Assembly: GCA_040389165.1 (NCBI GenBank)
Contig: JAZKAK010000003.1
Coordinates: 1-64,000, forward strand
From: CAIOTO01 sp040389165
GTDB taxonomy: Bacteria; Pseudomonadota; Alphaproteobacteria; Paracaedibacterales; CAIOTO01
Length of the DNA stretch: 64,000 bases
Direction: 5' to 3'
This document shows, piece after piece, positions 35,128 to 43,813 of the stretch. The translations under genes and the position numbers were made by a program. Each line of letters starts with the position of its first letter. The stretch's first letter is position 1. Under the pieces are notes generated by a model. That model made no database searches. It had not been told where the DNA came from and saw only the letters and a program-made list of their open reading frames with translations.

Positions 35128-36237
35128 TCAAAACCGGCCGCTTGACACATTTTTATCCATATTATAAAGCGCAGTTATGGCTTCGCTTGAAAGATCATCT
35201 TCTTCACCCCAATCCGCTTCCGTATAATCGGCAATTTTGCGATCGCAATAGACAGAATACGTAGCTTTTCGTGCATCTAAATATGCACGGATTAAGCCGA
35301 CTGCCGCTTCTTTTTCGCCTTTAGTAATTCCATCTGCATTCGGATTACCAAATTTTCGCCCCAGCGCGTTTGATCTAAGATTTCCTCTCGTATTTCCTTG
35401 ACCAGCTATGTTGGGTTTGTTCGCTCGAAATTTAAGAGGATCTCCAAGGTATACAGCCAAAATTTCGTCAGACGTAATAGCATAGGAATTAGACTCATCC
35501 AACTCTGAGCAAAAATTCACGCGATGTCTTAACCTACCCGCCGCACGTGAAACAGCGGAAACCGATTTCAATATTCCTTTTATACATGCTTGACTTAGCG
35601 CAAGCTCTGTAATAACAGGCTCTAACGGATCGTATCTTCTAATACGTAGACTTGGATTTGCCAAACGGAATCCAGACTCATGTTCCATGAACACCTCATT
35701 AAACCAACGTGCATACATCTCACGTTTAACCCCACTGTATGTAAACAAGTTGGTGTATGCATTTCCATAGCAGGCTAAGTATCTGATATCAATTGGTTGA
35801 TAGCCATTTTGCCTGACTTTCATCATCAGAACCTGCGAAAGATCATTCACAAGACGAATAACCTCGAAATGCCTAAAGAAGGGACTCTCTTCAGATAAAA
35901 TAGGAAGGTCATCCTTATCAAACTCATAACGTTTATCGACAATCCACGATCCCATAATGGCTTTAAAAACACATTCGTTCTCTTCTGGCGCAGCCATGCG
36001 TCCAGCGATAAGGTCATCTAGATCAATCAGAAAGTCATCAATCTCCATTGTGTACTCACACAAGACATCGCTCTTCTCTATTACCTCTCCATCCACCACC
36101 ATACTGTTTTGGAAATCAGGCACGGTATTAAACACGATGCATCGCTTAGCATGATATTCTTGAATATAATCGCATGCAAAACTGTGTGTTGCGCTGATAA
36201 GAATAGCCACAATGTTAGCACAAATAAATATCTTCAT
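35128..36237 (-). CDS. Secreted protein of unknown function
   Basis: The frame opens at 36261, but the ATG at 36237 begins the leader MKIFICANIVAILISATHSFA with cleavage before CDY, giving 369 residues. The mature part contains several Cys residues and YMCD-type segments; features include SLRIRRYDPLEP and a C-terminal GEKEAAVGLIRAYLDARKATY. No domain is recognised. It is isolated between repeats. Exported by inference. Confidence 0.65.
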   Translation of the reverse strand: MKIFICANIVAILISATHSFACDYIQEYHAKRCIVFNTVPDFQNSMVVDGEVIEKSDVLCEYTMEIDDFLIDLDDLIAGRMAAPEENECVFKAIMGSWIVDKRYEFDKDDLPILSEESPFFRHFEVIRLVNDLSQVLMMKVRQNGYQPIDIRYLACYGNAYTNLFTYSGVKREMYARWFNEVFMEHESGFRLANPSLRIRRYDPLEPVITELALSQACIKGILKSVSAVSRAAGRLRHRVNFCSELDESNSYAITSDEILAVYLGDPLKFRANKPNIAGQGNTRGNLRSNALGRKFGNPNADGITKGEKEAAVGLIRAYLDARKATYSVYCDRKIADYTEADWGEEDDLSSEAITALYNMDKNVSSGRF

Positions 36238-36296
36238 ATACTCTGTAATTAGAATTACCATACATCAATACATACTGCACATTTATTAATAATGTG

Positions 36297-36539
36297 TTAA
36301 CAGCTGTGTGCATTAATGCTCTTGTTGACCATTTTAAAAAGGCACATCAACCCTTTTGCGGACTTTGTATTTTTTGCGGGTTTTTCCCATATGCCTTTAT
36401 AAACATCTGGATTGTCGTTAAACTCACCACAACGCAGTTCGTTGGTTTCTAAAATAATATCAATGGTTGAATTAGAAAAACAATGCGTCACACGTGCAAA
36501 ACGGATTAATATAAAATTTATGTTAATTTTTTTGATCAT
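36297..36539 (-). CDS. Small unrecognised reading frame
   Basis: The frame encodes 80 residues (MIKKININFILIRFARVTHC at the start, NDNPDVYKGIWEKPAKNTKS in the middle). It has no signal peptide, no recognised motif and no clear ribosome-binding site. It could be a gene fragment or chance. Listed because the gap 36262-36601 holds nothing else. Confidence 0.25.
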   Translation of the reverse strand: MIKKININFILIRFARVTHCFSNSTIDIILETNELRCGEFNDNPDVYKGIWEKPAKNTKSAKGLMCLFKMVNKSINAHSC

Positions 36540-36601
36540 TCGTGAAAATTTGTTTACATATATTTTCTAACATAAAGAAATTAATTCCACAATTCCTAAC
36601 G

Positions 36602-37786
36602 TCACGTTAATTCAGTCAACGGCTCAACCGCCAGCGGCATCGTCTTAATTTTTGGCGAAAGCACAAATTCTCGGCCATAAGGTACCACCACATTCAGCTC
36701 ATCCAATTTCAAGTCAGCCAGAGCAATCCGCATCGACTTTGAAATCGTTGGTTTTGAGGTAAACTTTAATTCATAACCGTATCGCTTACCATCTTTTAAC
36801 AACATAAGGTCTAGTTCTGCCTGATTAGATGTCGCCCAAAAATAGCAATCATCGCGATCAGCATCCATCTTTTGCACAATTGCATTAATCCCAAAACCTT
36901 CCCAAATAGCGCCAAGTTTGGGATGACTAAGCAAATCGAGATAGGTCTTTATACCCAACAATGCACACAACAACCCTGTATCATTGAAATAGATTTTTGA
37001 ACGCTTTACTTGTCGCTTTCCTAAATTCTCATGCCATGGCTTCAACTCCGTAACCATGAAAGAGGATGATAATATATGCATATAGCGTTGAGCCGTTTTA
37101 ACCGAAATGCCCAAATTCGTTGCGATCTCTGTCGCATTAAAAATTTGCCCATGATAGTGCGCTAACAGCTGCCAAAAACGCCTCATTGTGGCTGGTTCAA
37201 CATCAAAACCAAGCGCATCAAGATCGCGCTCTAGATATGTTTTTATGTAATTTTGACGCCATACATAGCTTGCATTTGGGTTGGAGGCTAAAATTGACTT
37301 TGGAAAACCTCCTGCCGTTAAATGTTGTTCAAGCGGCAAATCCGTTTCGCCCATTGAAAGTGGCAGCAACTCAATATAACCAATACGTCCTGCCAGCGTT
37401 TCACTACTTTGATACAAAAGATCGCGTGAAGCACTGCCCAAAATTAGATACCTTTGAGGCTTATGATCAACCAAGTAACGTAAATTTGGAAAAAGATCAG
37501 GTCGCCTTTGAATCTCATCGATCACAATCAGACCTTCAAGCGATTCAAGCGCTAGCTGAGGATCATTTAACATGGTCAGATCACGATCATTCTCAAGGTC
37601 AAAAAAATGAACTGGCTGGCCAAGGTGCGTTTTTTCTTTAAGCGTTTTAATGTACTGCCGTGACAACGTTGACTTACCAACCTGCCGTGCACCTAACAGT
37701 GCTACGATTGGAAAGATCTCAAATAAGGCCTCTATGCGTTCTAAATAAGATGATCTATCAATAGCTGTCATAAGAATCAAGGTCAC
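36602..37786 (-). CDS. AAA+ ATPase with C-terminal DUF4143 domain
   Basis: The 394-residue protein has Walker A GARQVGKST (32-40), Walker B LIVIDEIQ (86-93), a sensor segment LILGSASRDLL, and the C-terminal winged-helix/DUF4143 part with LGISVKTAQRYMHIL, KIYFNDTGLLCAL and the nuclease-like ELDLMLLKDGKRYGYELK. Such proteins are widespread, often horizontally spread, and their role is unsettled. The truncated relative at 46-711 lacks the ATPase half. M6 is an alternative start. Complete and apparently intact. Confidence 0.88.
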   Translation of the reverse strand: MTLILMTAIDRSSYLERIEALFEIFPIVALLGARQVGKSTLSRQYIKTLKEKTHLGQPVHFFDLENDRDLTMLNDPQLALESLEGLIVIDEIQRRPDLFPNLRYLVDHKPQRYLILGSASRDLLYQSSETLAGRIGYIELLPLSMGETDLPLEQHLTAGGFPKSILASNPNASYVWRQNYIKTYLERDLDALGFDVEPATMRRFWQLLAHYHGQIFNATEIATNLGISVKTAQRYMHILSSSFMVTELKPWHENLGKRQVKRSKIYFNDTGLLCALLGIKTYLDLLSHPKLGAIWEGFGINAIVQKMDADRDDCYFWATSNQAELDLMLLKDGKRYGYELKFTSKPTISKSMRIALADLKLDELNVVVPYGREFVLSPKIKTMPLAVEPLTELT

Positions 37787-37873
37787 ACAAAGGTTTTATT
37801 AACAAATTGTATCCTATTTTTCAAAATTCATCCATGTATTTGTGGAGTGAAGGGTGTGTTTTGCATGGAAGTT

Positions 37874-37910
37874 TTAGATACCCGGGTCACGCCCGGGCAA
37901 AACACAATGT
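37874..37910. repeat. Family E palindrome
   Basis: GATACCCGGGTCACGCCCGG, then GCAAAACACAATG; the core CCCGGG(T)...CCCGGGC forms a hairpin. It lies between the ATPase gene and the end of the OPT transporter gene. Confidence 0.6.
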
Positions 37911-37947
37911 GGTTTTTATGTGCTCATGCATTCACTGCATCAAGCTA

Positions 37948-39972
37948 TTAAGACGCAACGCGCGCAGACCCCGATTGATAAATCTTGTACATCAACCAAG
38001 AAAACATACCAATACCCGCACATTCAACGATCATTTTTGGCAAAGTCATGAACAAGCGTTCATTCATGTGATACCCTTGCGACAAAGGAATCGCAATCAA
38101 GACGCCCATCAAAGCCGTACCAGCAATCACACCTGACGCATAAAGAACTCCTTTTTGCTCAGCTGCAGCTTGGTGTTCTTGTGGCAATAATTCACGTTTT
38201 TTCGTTGTATAATGCGCCAAAATTCCGCCAAGACAAAATGTCAAAATAGCGGCAGCTGGCATATACATACCAAAGGCAACGGCCAATACAGGCAGTGAAT
38301 TTTTACTTCCTTTCGCCTTAAGGAAATGATCGCCAATAATAACGGCAACCCCAATGATGCCGCCAATGATAATCATCACCCAATCAACGCCGCCTGCAAA
38401 AAGACCTTTTGTCAGTGTTGCCATCATTGTTGCTTGCGGTGCCTTTAGCGTTTGCGTCAAATCCATGCCTGCACGTGGCACAACGTCGCCAAATCCATAC
38501 GCATTAAATAAAAGCTCAAGCACCGGACCAACAACAATCGCACCACCCACAACACCAACAAGTAACATAAGCTGCTGTTTCCATGGTGTAGAACCAACCA
38601 TCGACCCTGCTTTAAGATCTTGCATATTGTCACAGCTAAGTGACGCAGCAAGTGCAACGATCGAGGCAAACAAAATTGTCGCACCAGCAACAGAACCTGC
38701 ATGTACAGAATTCACTGAAAAATCAACGTGCCCCATAAGAACAGCAAATAACATACCACCGAACAACAATATACCCGAGATCGTAATACCTGAGACCGGC
38801 AACAGGGTCGACCCAACAATACCCGTTAGATACGAAGCAACCGCCGCACAGCCAAATGCAATGGTAAGCGATGCGACAACAGCAGCAACCGTTACCAAAA
38901 GACCATGCCCAAACGATAAATCAAGCGGTACTGAAAGCACGTTATAGAACATAATCAACAACGGAATCGCTAAAACAAGCGTCATTACACCTACATAGTT
39001 CATTGGTATATCACGCTCGACACGTGGCAAAGACGATATATCAACACCATTGCCCTTAAATGTATCAATGGACGAACGAATAGCATCCATCATGATTTTG
39101 GAAAGAGAGAACATCCCCCACAAACCACCAATGATCATGGCCCCAACGCCCATCATCTTTACTTTTTTCCAAATGGCAAATGCAGCAACCTGAGCGTCAG
39201 CTTCTGGCGCACCATAAAGCATTGCGTAAACAGGGACGCCAATACCCCACGTGATAAGGCTGCCAACAATAATCGATACAGAAACACGAAGACCCACGAT
39301 ATAACCTGCACCTACCAGAACAGGCGACAATTCAAGACCCGTTCCAAAAGGAACCGAACCAAGTTTCGTCCATGCTTGCACTTCGGATGTCAGCCACTTA
39401 GCGCCATCTTGAAAAAAACTGACAAGCCCTGCAAAAGCACCACCTGTAATAAGCACTCTTCCACTATTGGATGCTTCTGCTGATTTCAATACAGCAGCCG
39501 TTGCAATACCTTCTGGATACGGTAAGTTTTGCTCAACAATCATACTGCGACGAAGTGGCACCGAAAAGGCTACGCCTAAGAAGCCACCGATAATGGCAAC
39601 AGAAAGCACTTCAAAATAATTAAAATGGTCCCAAAAACCAATCATAACAAGTGCTGGAATCGTAAAGGTAACGCCCGCACTGACAACTTCACCAGCAGAT
39701 GCAGTGGTTTGCACGATGTTATGCTCAAGGACGCTTGTTTTTTTCCAGAAACTTAAAAAGAGTATTGATAAAACTGCTGCTGGAATAGACCCGGAGATCG
39801 TTCTACCGACTTTCAGTGCGACGTACGTGTTTGATGCACACAACACCATAGCGAGAATGAAACCAAGGACAACGGCCTTCAGTGTCATTTCCGGTAAGGA
39901 ACGATCGTTCTCTGCTGGGCTTGGCGCCTCAGCCATGGGGTCTGCATAAACTGTGTTGACCGATATGGCCAT
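37948..39972 (-). CDS. OPT-family oligopeptide transporter
   Basis: The 674-residue protein has about 16 hydrophobic segments and OPT-family landmarks: SNTYVALKVGRTISGSIPAA (about 47-66), NLPYPEGIATAAVLK and GASMVGSTPWKQQLMLL-type sequence. The family imports small peptides or metal chelates by proton symport at the inner membrane. A strong ribosome-binding site, AGGAGG, lies 5 nt before the ATG. Peptide uptake fits a bacterium living on host nutrients. The exact cargo is unknown. Confidence 0.9.
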   Translation of the reverse strand: MAISVNTVYADPMAEAPSPAENDRSLPEMTLKAVVLGFILAMVLCASNTYVALKVGRTISGSIPAAVLSILFLSFWKKTSVLEHNIVQTTASAGEVVSAGVTFTIPALVMIGFWDHFNYFEVLSVAIIGGFLGVAFSVPLRRSMIVEQNLPYPEGIATAAVLKSAEASNSGRVLITGGAFAGLVSFFQDGAKWLTSEVQAWTKLGSVPFGTGLELSPVLVGAGYIVGLRVSVSIIVGSLITWGIGVPVYAMLYGAPEADAQVAAFAIWKKVKMMGVGAMIIGGLWGMFSLSKIMMDAIRSSIDTFKGNGVDISSLPRVERDIPMNYVGVMTLVLAIPLLIMFYNVLSVPLDLSFGHGLLVTVAAVVASLTIAFGCAAVASYLTGIVGSTLLPVSGITISGILLFGGMLFAVLMGHVDFSVNSVHAGSVAGATILFASIVALAASLSCDNMQDLKAGSMVGSTPWKQQLMLLVGVVGGAIVVGPVLELLFNAYGFGDVVPRAGMDLTQTLKAPQATMMATLTKGLFAGGVDWVMIIIGGIIGVAVIIGDHFLKAKGSKNSLPVLAVAFGMYMPAAAILTFCLGGILAHYTTKKRELLPQEHQAAAEQKGVLYASGVIAGTALMGVLIAIPLSQGYHMNERLFMTLPKMIVECAGIGMFSWLMYKIYQSGSARVAS

Positions 39973-40325
39973 ATAAACCTCCTATTCGCTAACATCAATT
40001 TCATAACTGAAAGTGATGAGTAATTTACGCTCAACTGAACGTATTATTTTTAGTGAGCAATGAGCTTAGCCAGCCGAGCTGTGCCACATCCATAGCTCAG
40101 ACAATACACGTATTTCGTTCGATCATTTTTAAAAATCACACAATACGTTAAGTATATGTTAACGAGAAACAGGGTATTGTGCAAACTTATTAGGGAATAC
40201 AGTGTACACCTTTTCCGCCTCTGTGCATTACCCGTCCCCTGACGTGATCCCGCTGTCCTTAAGTTAATACGTTTCTGCTATCGTCATGGCGCAGGAGTTA
40301 TGATGATGCACCTCCTGTTATACGA
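39973..40325. other. Gene-free gap upstream of the OPT transporter
   Basis: AT-rich sequence with no recognised RNA gene or hairpin terminator; short family D fragments (GCTATCGTCATGGCG) begin near 40278. The promoter of the OPT gene must lie here on the minus strand, but no hexamer pair stands out. Confidence 0.4.
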
Positions 40326-40523
40326 ATGTCACAAAACCAAAATCATACACACCAATTTGCTGCGGCTTTTCACTTGCGATACTTTGAACATAGTTCCAAA
40401 GCAGATAAAGAAATTCCCCTGATTGCTTTAAGACAAATTGCACAAACTCAGGGTCATCCAAAAGAGTTGGGTGCCATTAATATGCTTTGTGAGAGTAATA
40501 ATACCATTTTCAGAAAAGTTTGA
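40326..40523 (+). pseudogene. Probable HigA-like antitoxin remnant truncated by a family B element
   Basis: Residues 13-55 (FAAAFHLRYFEHSSKADKEI, PLIALRQIAQTQG and AINMLCESNNTIFRK) resemble the short addiction-module antidote proteins of the COG3636 type, where a helix is followed by LxxALxxIAxxxG and a DNA-binding turn. The match is weak and by eye. The frame runs into the family B element at 40501, which supplies TIFRKV and the stop. After the element an open stretch reads LDDQRFGYELKQLLLPDEH before a stop at about 40696. No toxin gene lies alongside. Confidence 0.4.
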
Positions 40524-40626
40524 GTGATAGGAGATCGAAGCTCGAGGCGCGGAGTTTACTCATGTAAATGAGCACCGAGAGTCTGAAGAGACGACGCATC
40601 AATCAATCTTTAATGAAATTGGTATA
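40501..40626. repeat. Family B element
   Basis: Left end ATACCATTTTCAGAAAAGTT; right end TTAATGAAATTGGTATAA. The interior shares GTTTACTCATGTAAATGAGC with the diverged copy at 12843. It interrupts the antitoxin-like frame. Confidence 0.8.
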
Positions 40627-40730
40627 ACCTGGATGATCAACGTTTTGGCTATGAACTTAAACAGCTGCTTTTACCTGATGAGCATCCTCTGAAATGAAGC
40701 GCGGCGAGAATAATTTGAGTCTGCATTCGT

Positions 40731-40859
40731 CGTCACGAGAAAGCTTTAGCTAACGCTGATGAACAATAATTCCGGGAATTTTAAGTGTCGCTCATCAGAC
40801 GCGGTGATCCAGAAAAACTCTGGATTGCCCCGCTCTTTTCAAGGGTTCGCAATGATGGG
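40731..40859. repeat. Family D palindromic repeat
   Basis: CGTCACGAGAAAGCTTTAGC, GACGCGGTGATCCAGAAAAA, CTCTGGATTGCCCCGCTC and GGTTCGCAATGATGG. A short family B scrap (GTACATACGTGAGCAGCGGA) follows at about 40878. This accounts for the rest of the gap before lpxI. Confidence 0.55.
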
Positions 40860-40915
40860 ATATCAATTAAAAGGTGAGTACATACGTGAGCAGCGGAGAA
40901 TTTCGCAGATTCTTG

Positions 40916-41788
40916 CTATAGAGCCGCCACAAACAACCCAGCCTCATCCGCCAACCGAATCACATCAACCAGATCCAACACCTGCACACCGTCAGCCTCG
41001 ATTGCGACACCAGACAAGCCAGCGTCACGCACCTGCGTAATCGTATCCACCCCGATCGTGGGCATATCGACCTGTTGACTTTGCCCGACCTTGCGCATCT
41101 TAACAAACACACCACCGCGTGCCCGCCCAAGGGCCTTCACATGCCCCAACAGAGCCGCTGTGCCCTCAATTGTCTCAATCCCTAGCACGCACCCATCATG
41201 CACAACAACCCCCTGCCCCACGTCAAATGGTGACAAGACATTCAATAGCGACACGCCATGTTCAATATCACGTTGATCAGCATCCGTCGGTGCACGTGCC
41301 GTCAAAACACCCGCAGATGCAAACAGATTCCCGACCAGCTCATGTGGTGGAATTACCTGATACCCCTCCGCTTCAAGCAAGGCGACAATGCCGCCTAACA
41401 AATGATTATCGCCCTTAACCGCATTTAGACCGAGCACCTTTAACCAGCGCGCGCCCACCCAATCCATTGATAAATCACGCAGCTTAGGTCGCGTCAAACC
41501 ACCAGCCATCGTCACATCCGTGACATGCCACTGTTTAAAGAAATCAAGCACAGGCCCGATAACCCCCAACTTCACCCACAATACAGGAATATCAACAGAC
41601 AAACGTTCAGGCAGATCGGTTGGGGTTTGCCCCTCAAACGCAACAACAACAAGTGGACGCACGTCTTTTTGCGTATCAATGATTTTATGCGGCAGATCAC
41701 CACGGCCAGCAATTAGCGCAAGGGCATTATTCCGAGAGACATTATTCATAAGGAGATTATTCACAGGTTCATTATTCTTCATAAACAA
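40916..41788 (-). CDS. lpxI: UDP-2,3-diacylglucosamine pyrophosphatase LpxI
   Basis: The 290-residue protein matches the LpxI (DUF1009) family: ALIAGRGDLPHKI (23-35), VTMAGGLTRPKLRDL, KGDNHLLGGIVALLEAEGYQV, VVVHDGCVLGIETIEGTAALL and MPTIGVDTI. It makes lipid X from UDP-2,3-diacylglucosamine, the step done by LpxH in many other bacteria. In most alphaproteobacteria it sits between lpxA and lpxB; here it follows an RluA gene with a 17-nt overlap. An internal start at residue 14 is possible. Confidence 0.93.
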   Translation of the reverse strand: MFMKNNEPVNNLLMNNVSRNNALALIAGRGDLPHKIIDTQKDVRPLVVVAFEGQTPTDLPERLSVDIPVLWVKLGVIGPVLDFFKQWHVTDVTMAGGLTRPKLRDLSMDWVGARWLKVLGLNAVKGDNHLLGGIVALLEAEGYQVIPPHELVGNLFASAGVLTARAPTDADQRDIEHGVSLLNVLSPFDVGQGVVVHDGCVLGIETIEGTAALLGHVKALGRARGGVFVKMRKVGQSQQVDMPTIGVDTITQVRDAGLSGVAIEADGVQVLDLVDVIRLADEAGLFVAAL

Positions 41789-42458
41789 TATTACAGTCTA
41801 AACATGTATCGATGATATGTTCTGGCAAAGGCGCCACCACGTGAATAGCCGGCTTTTTTTGATGATACGGAATCGTAACAGCGCGCGCATGCAGATGCAA
41901 ATAAGGCGGATCCCGTAGATCACGTACGCCATAGATTGCATCCCCCAAAATCGGAAATCCCATGGCTTGGCAATGCACACGCAATTGATGCGTCCGCCCC
42001 GTAATGGGCGACAATTCAAGCAACGTTAGGCCAAAATCACCGCGGCTCAACACACGATATTCGGTGATTGCCTCTTGCCCATCAGGATCAACCTTCATCC
42101 ACCAGCTGCGTTTATCGGTACTTTGTTTCGCAAGGGGGAAATCAATAACGCCTTCATCAGCATCGGGCGCTCCATTAACAACAGCCCAATACGTCTTCTT
42201 AATTTGCCCTGTTTGAAACAGATGGCCAAGATGCTTAAGCGCAACCCTATGACGCCCAAGCACTAAGCACCCACTTGTCCCCGCATCAAGACGGTGCGCA
42301 AGTTGCGGGGGATTCGGCAAACCAAATGCATACTCTTTTAGAATTTCCTCTAAATTCGGCCCTTTCCCCATACCACGATGCACGGCGATTCCGCTTGGTT
42401 TGTTAATTACTAGCAACATTGCATCTCTATGTAAGAGATTTTTCTCAAAATTAAACAT
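41772..42458 (-). CDS. RluA-family RNA pseudouridine synthase
   Basis: The 228-residue protein has the RluA catalytic motif AHRLDAGTSGCLVLG (54-68, catalytic D58), VINKPSGIAVHRG near the N-terminus and the late LLELSPITGRTHQLRVH. No S4 domain is present, so it is nearer the short RluA/RluC-like class. It converts selected uridines of rRNA or tRNA to pseudouridine; the target is not assignable. Its 3' end overlaps lpxI by 17 nt. Confidence 0.9.
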   Translation of the reverse strand: MFNFEKNLLHRDAMLLVINKPSGIAVHRGMGKGPNLEEILKEYAFGLPNPPQLAHRLDAGTSGCLVLGRHRVALKHLGHLFQTGQIKKTYWAVVNGAPDADEGVIDFPLAKQSTDKRSWWMKVDPDGQEAITEYRVLSRGDFGLTLLELSPITGRTHQLRVHCQAMGFPILGDAIYGVRDLRDPPYLHLHARAVTIPYHQKKPAIHVVAPLPEHIIDTCLDCNIVYEE

Positions 42459-42705
42459 TCTTTTTATTGGTTTTATGGCATATTTAAGATACTATACCGC
42501 GTAATGCTTCAATTTGTAAGCAAACTAAAAGTATTTTTAAAGAAAAACACTTTTTTTCATAAAAATAAGGGTAAAACACTTGAAAAATAAAAAATAATAC
42601 CTAAATAAACTATTAGAGTTGTTTTTTAAGTTTTTTACATAATTAAATTTAACCAACTCGGTTTTTTAGTGAAAACCAAAAATTTAAAAATTAAGAGAGG
42701 TAATT

Positions 42706-43155
42706 ATGAAAGAGTCCTATTTTGACGTTGTTGTGATGATTGAACGTTTGCATCGCCTATTTCTAGAGGTTGTCAAAGGTGAATTAGATCGACAAGAAAA
42801 ACTTGATATAACCAACGTTCAGGCGTTGATCTTATATAATATCGGTAAAAACAGTCAGCTAACCGTTGGCGAGTTAACGAACCGTGGCTACTACCTTGGT
42901 TCAAATGTTTCTTATAATCTTCGCAAGATGGTTAAAAATGGTTATGTGAACCAAGTCCCATCTGCGCATGATCGCAGATCAAGTCATGTGCGCTTAACAC
43001 CGAAAGGCACCGAGCTCTATGGCAAGATCGATCAAGCGTTGGCAAAACAAACACAATTGTTTTCTAAGCAATTGGGTACGTCGATTGACTTGGATGCTTT
43101 TGGCAAAACACTACGCGTATTTGAAAACTTTTGGACATCGATTATCGATCGCTAG
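42706..43155 (+). CDS. MarR/LdtR-type winged-helix transcriptional regulator
   Basis: The 149-residue protein has a MarR-like winged helix: NVQALILYNIG, LTVGELTNRGYYLGSNVSYNLRKMV (recognition region, about 57-82) and VNQVPSAHDRRSSHVRLTPKG (wing, about 85-105). The sequence style resembles the alphaproteobacterial LdtR group, known for control of cell-wall and stress genes. AGAGAGG gives a ribosome-binding site. The 250-bp AT-rich upstream gap contains an AACC-N5-GGTT inverted repeat (42651-42663) that could be an autoregulatory site (inference). A strong terminator follows. Confidence 0.85.
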   Translation: MKESYFDVVVMIERLHRLFLEVVKGELDRQEKLDITNVQALILYNIGKNSQLTVGELTNRGYYLGSNVSYNLRKMVKNGYVNQVPSAHDRRSSHVRLTPKGTELYGKIDQALAKQTQLFSKQLGTSIDLDAFGKTLRVFENFWTSIIDR

Positions 43156-43175
43156 AAATTTCAATGAATTTAGCG

Positions 43176-43224
43176 TCTACTGCAGAACGGCCACGACTAC
43201 GGCCTAACTGCGGTAGATTTTTTT
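43176..43224 (+). terminator. Rho-independent terminator after the MarR-type gene
   Basis: TCTACTGCAG (43176-43185) pairs with CTGCGGTAGA (43208-43217), with one G-T pair, and an inner GGCC/GGCC pair can extend it. A run of seven T follows (43218-43224). It is 20 bp after the stop codon. Confidence 0.85.
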
Positions 43225-43271
43225 ATATAGCCATTAATTTACAAGAACATTAACTTACAAGAAAAATAACG

Positions 43272-43613
43272 CTAAACGATTTTTATACGTAAACTATGTA
43301 GTCCCGTTTTAAATTCATCTGCCACGCTATTGTAAACAAGCTGATGCTGCTTTACGCGTGATAAACCATTCAATATTTCTGCTGTAATTTCTAATGAAAA
43401 ATGCGTCTCTAAGAGATCGCTAGTAGCATGCTTTTGATCACTCTGCCCGTGATCTATATCTTCTTGAATAAGCGTCTGTTGCAACTCCGTCACACCCTTA
43501 TGCCCCTGATGCTGCGCTGATTCATCGACAAGCAACATATACGTTGGCGCCAATGCATTCGCTAGCAAATCAGACATGCGTGCTGCACGTGAATTAAACA
43601 CGGTATAAGTCAT
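43272..43613 (-). CDS. BolA-family protein with an internal insertion
   Basis: The 113-residue protein shows BolA landmarks: MLLVDESAQHQGHKG (26-40), THFSLEITAEILNGLSRVKQHQLVYNSVADEF (about 70-101) and the closing GLHSLRIKI. Between GHKG and THF lies an extra acidic stretch of about 29 residues (VTELQQTLIQEDIDHGQSDQ...) that typical BolA proteins lack. BolA proteins partner with monothiol glutaredoxins in iron-sulfur handling or act in DNA binding. No glutaredoxin is adjacent. Confidence 0.85.
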   Translation of the reverse strand: MTYTVFNSRAARMSDLLANALAPTYMLLVDESAQHQGHKGVTELQQTLIQEDIDHGQSDQKHATSDLLETHFSLEITAEILNGLSRVKQHQLVYNSVADEFKTGLHSLRIKIV

Positions 43614-43692
43614 ATCATTTCCAAAAAAATGCCATCACGCTTCGACAAGACACGTAATGGCAAAAAAAATCTCACATTAAGCAGGTGTCCGC

Positions 43693-43805
43693 CGTCATTG
43701 CGAAAAAACCTATGACTTTTGTGGCAATCCATATACTTAAGACGGCCTGGATGGCCACGCCCTTCGGGCTCGCCATGACGGTAGAGTTAACGGTAGAGTT
43801 AACGG
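43693..43805. repeat. Family D palindrome with a 12-bp tandem duplication
   Basis: CGTCATTGCGAAAAAACC, TGTGGCAATCCATATAC, GGCCTGGATGGCCACGCC and CGGGCTCGCCATGACGG span 43693-43781. GTAGAGTTAACG then repeats twice up to the end of ald. Confidence 0.7.
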
Positions 43806-43813
43806 AAATGCTA

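Noticed and set aside
38354..38947. 197-codon plus-strand reading frame
   Set aside because: Antisense to the OPT transporter; its Thr/Pro/Ala-rich composition is what the reverse of a membrane protein gene gives.
39973..40325. Possible tRNA or small RNA gene in the long gap
   Set aside because: No T-loop GGTTCRANYCC with a matching acceptor stem was seen here or in the other gaps over 300 bp.
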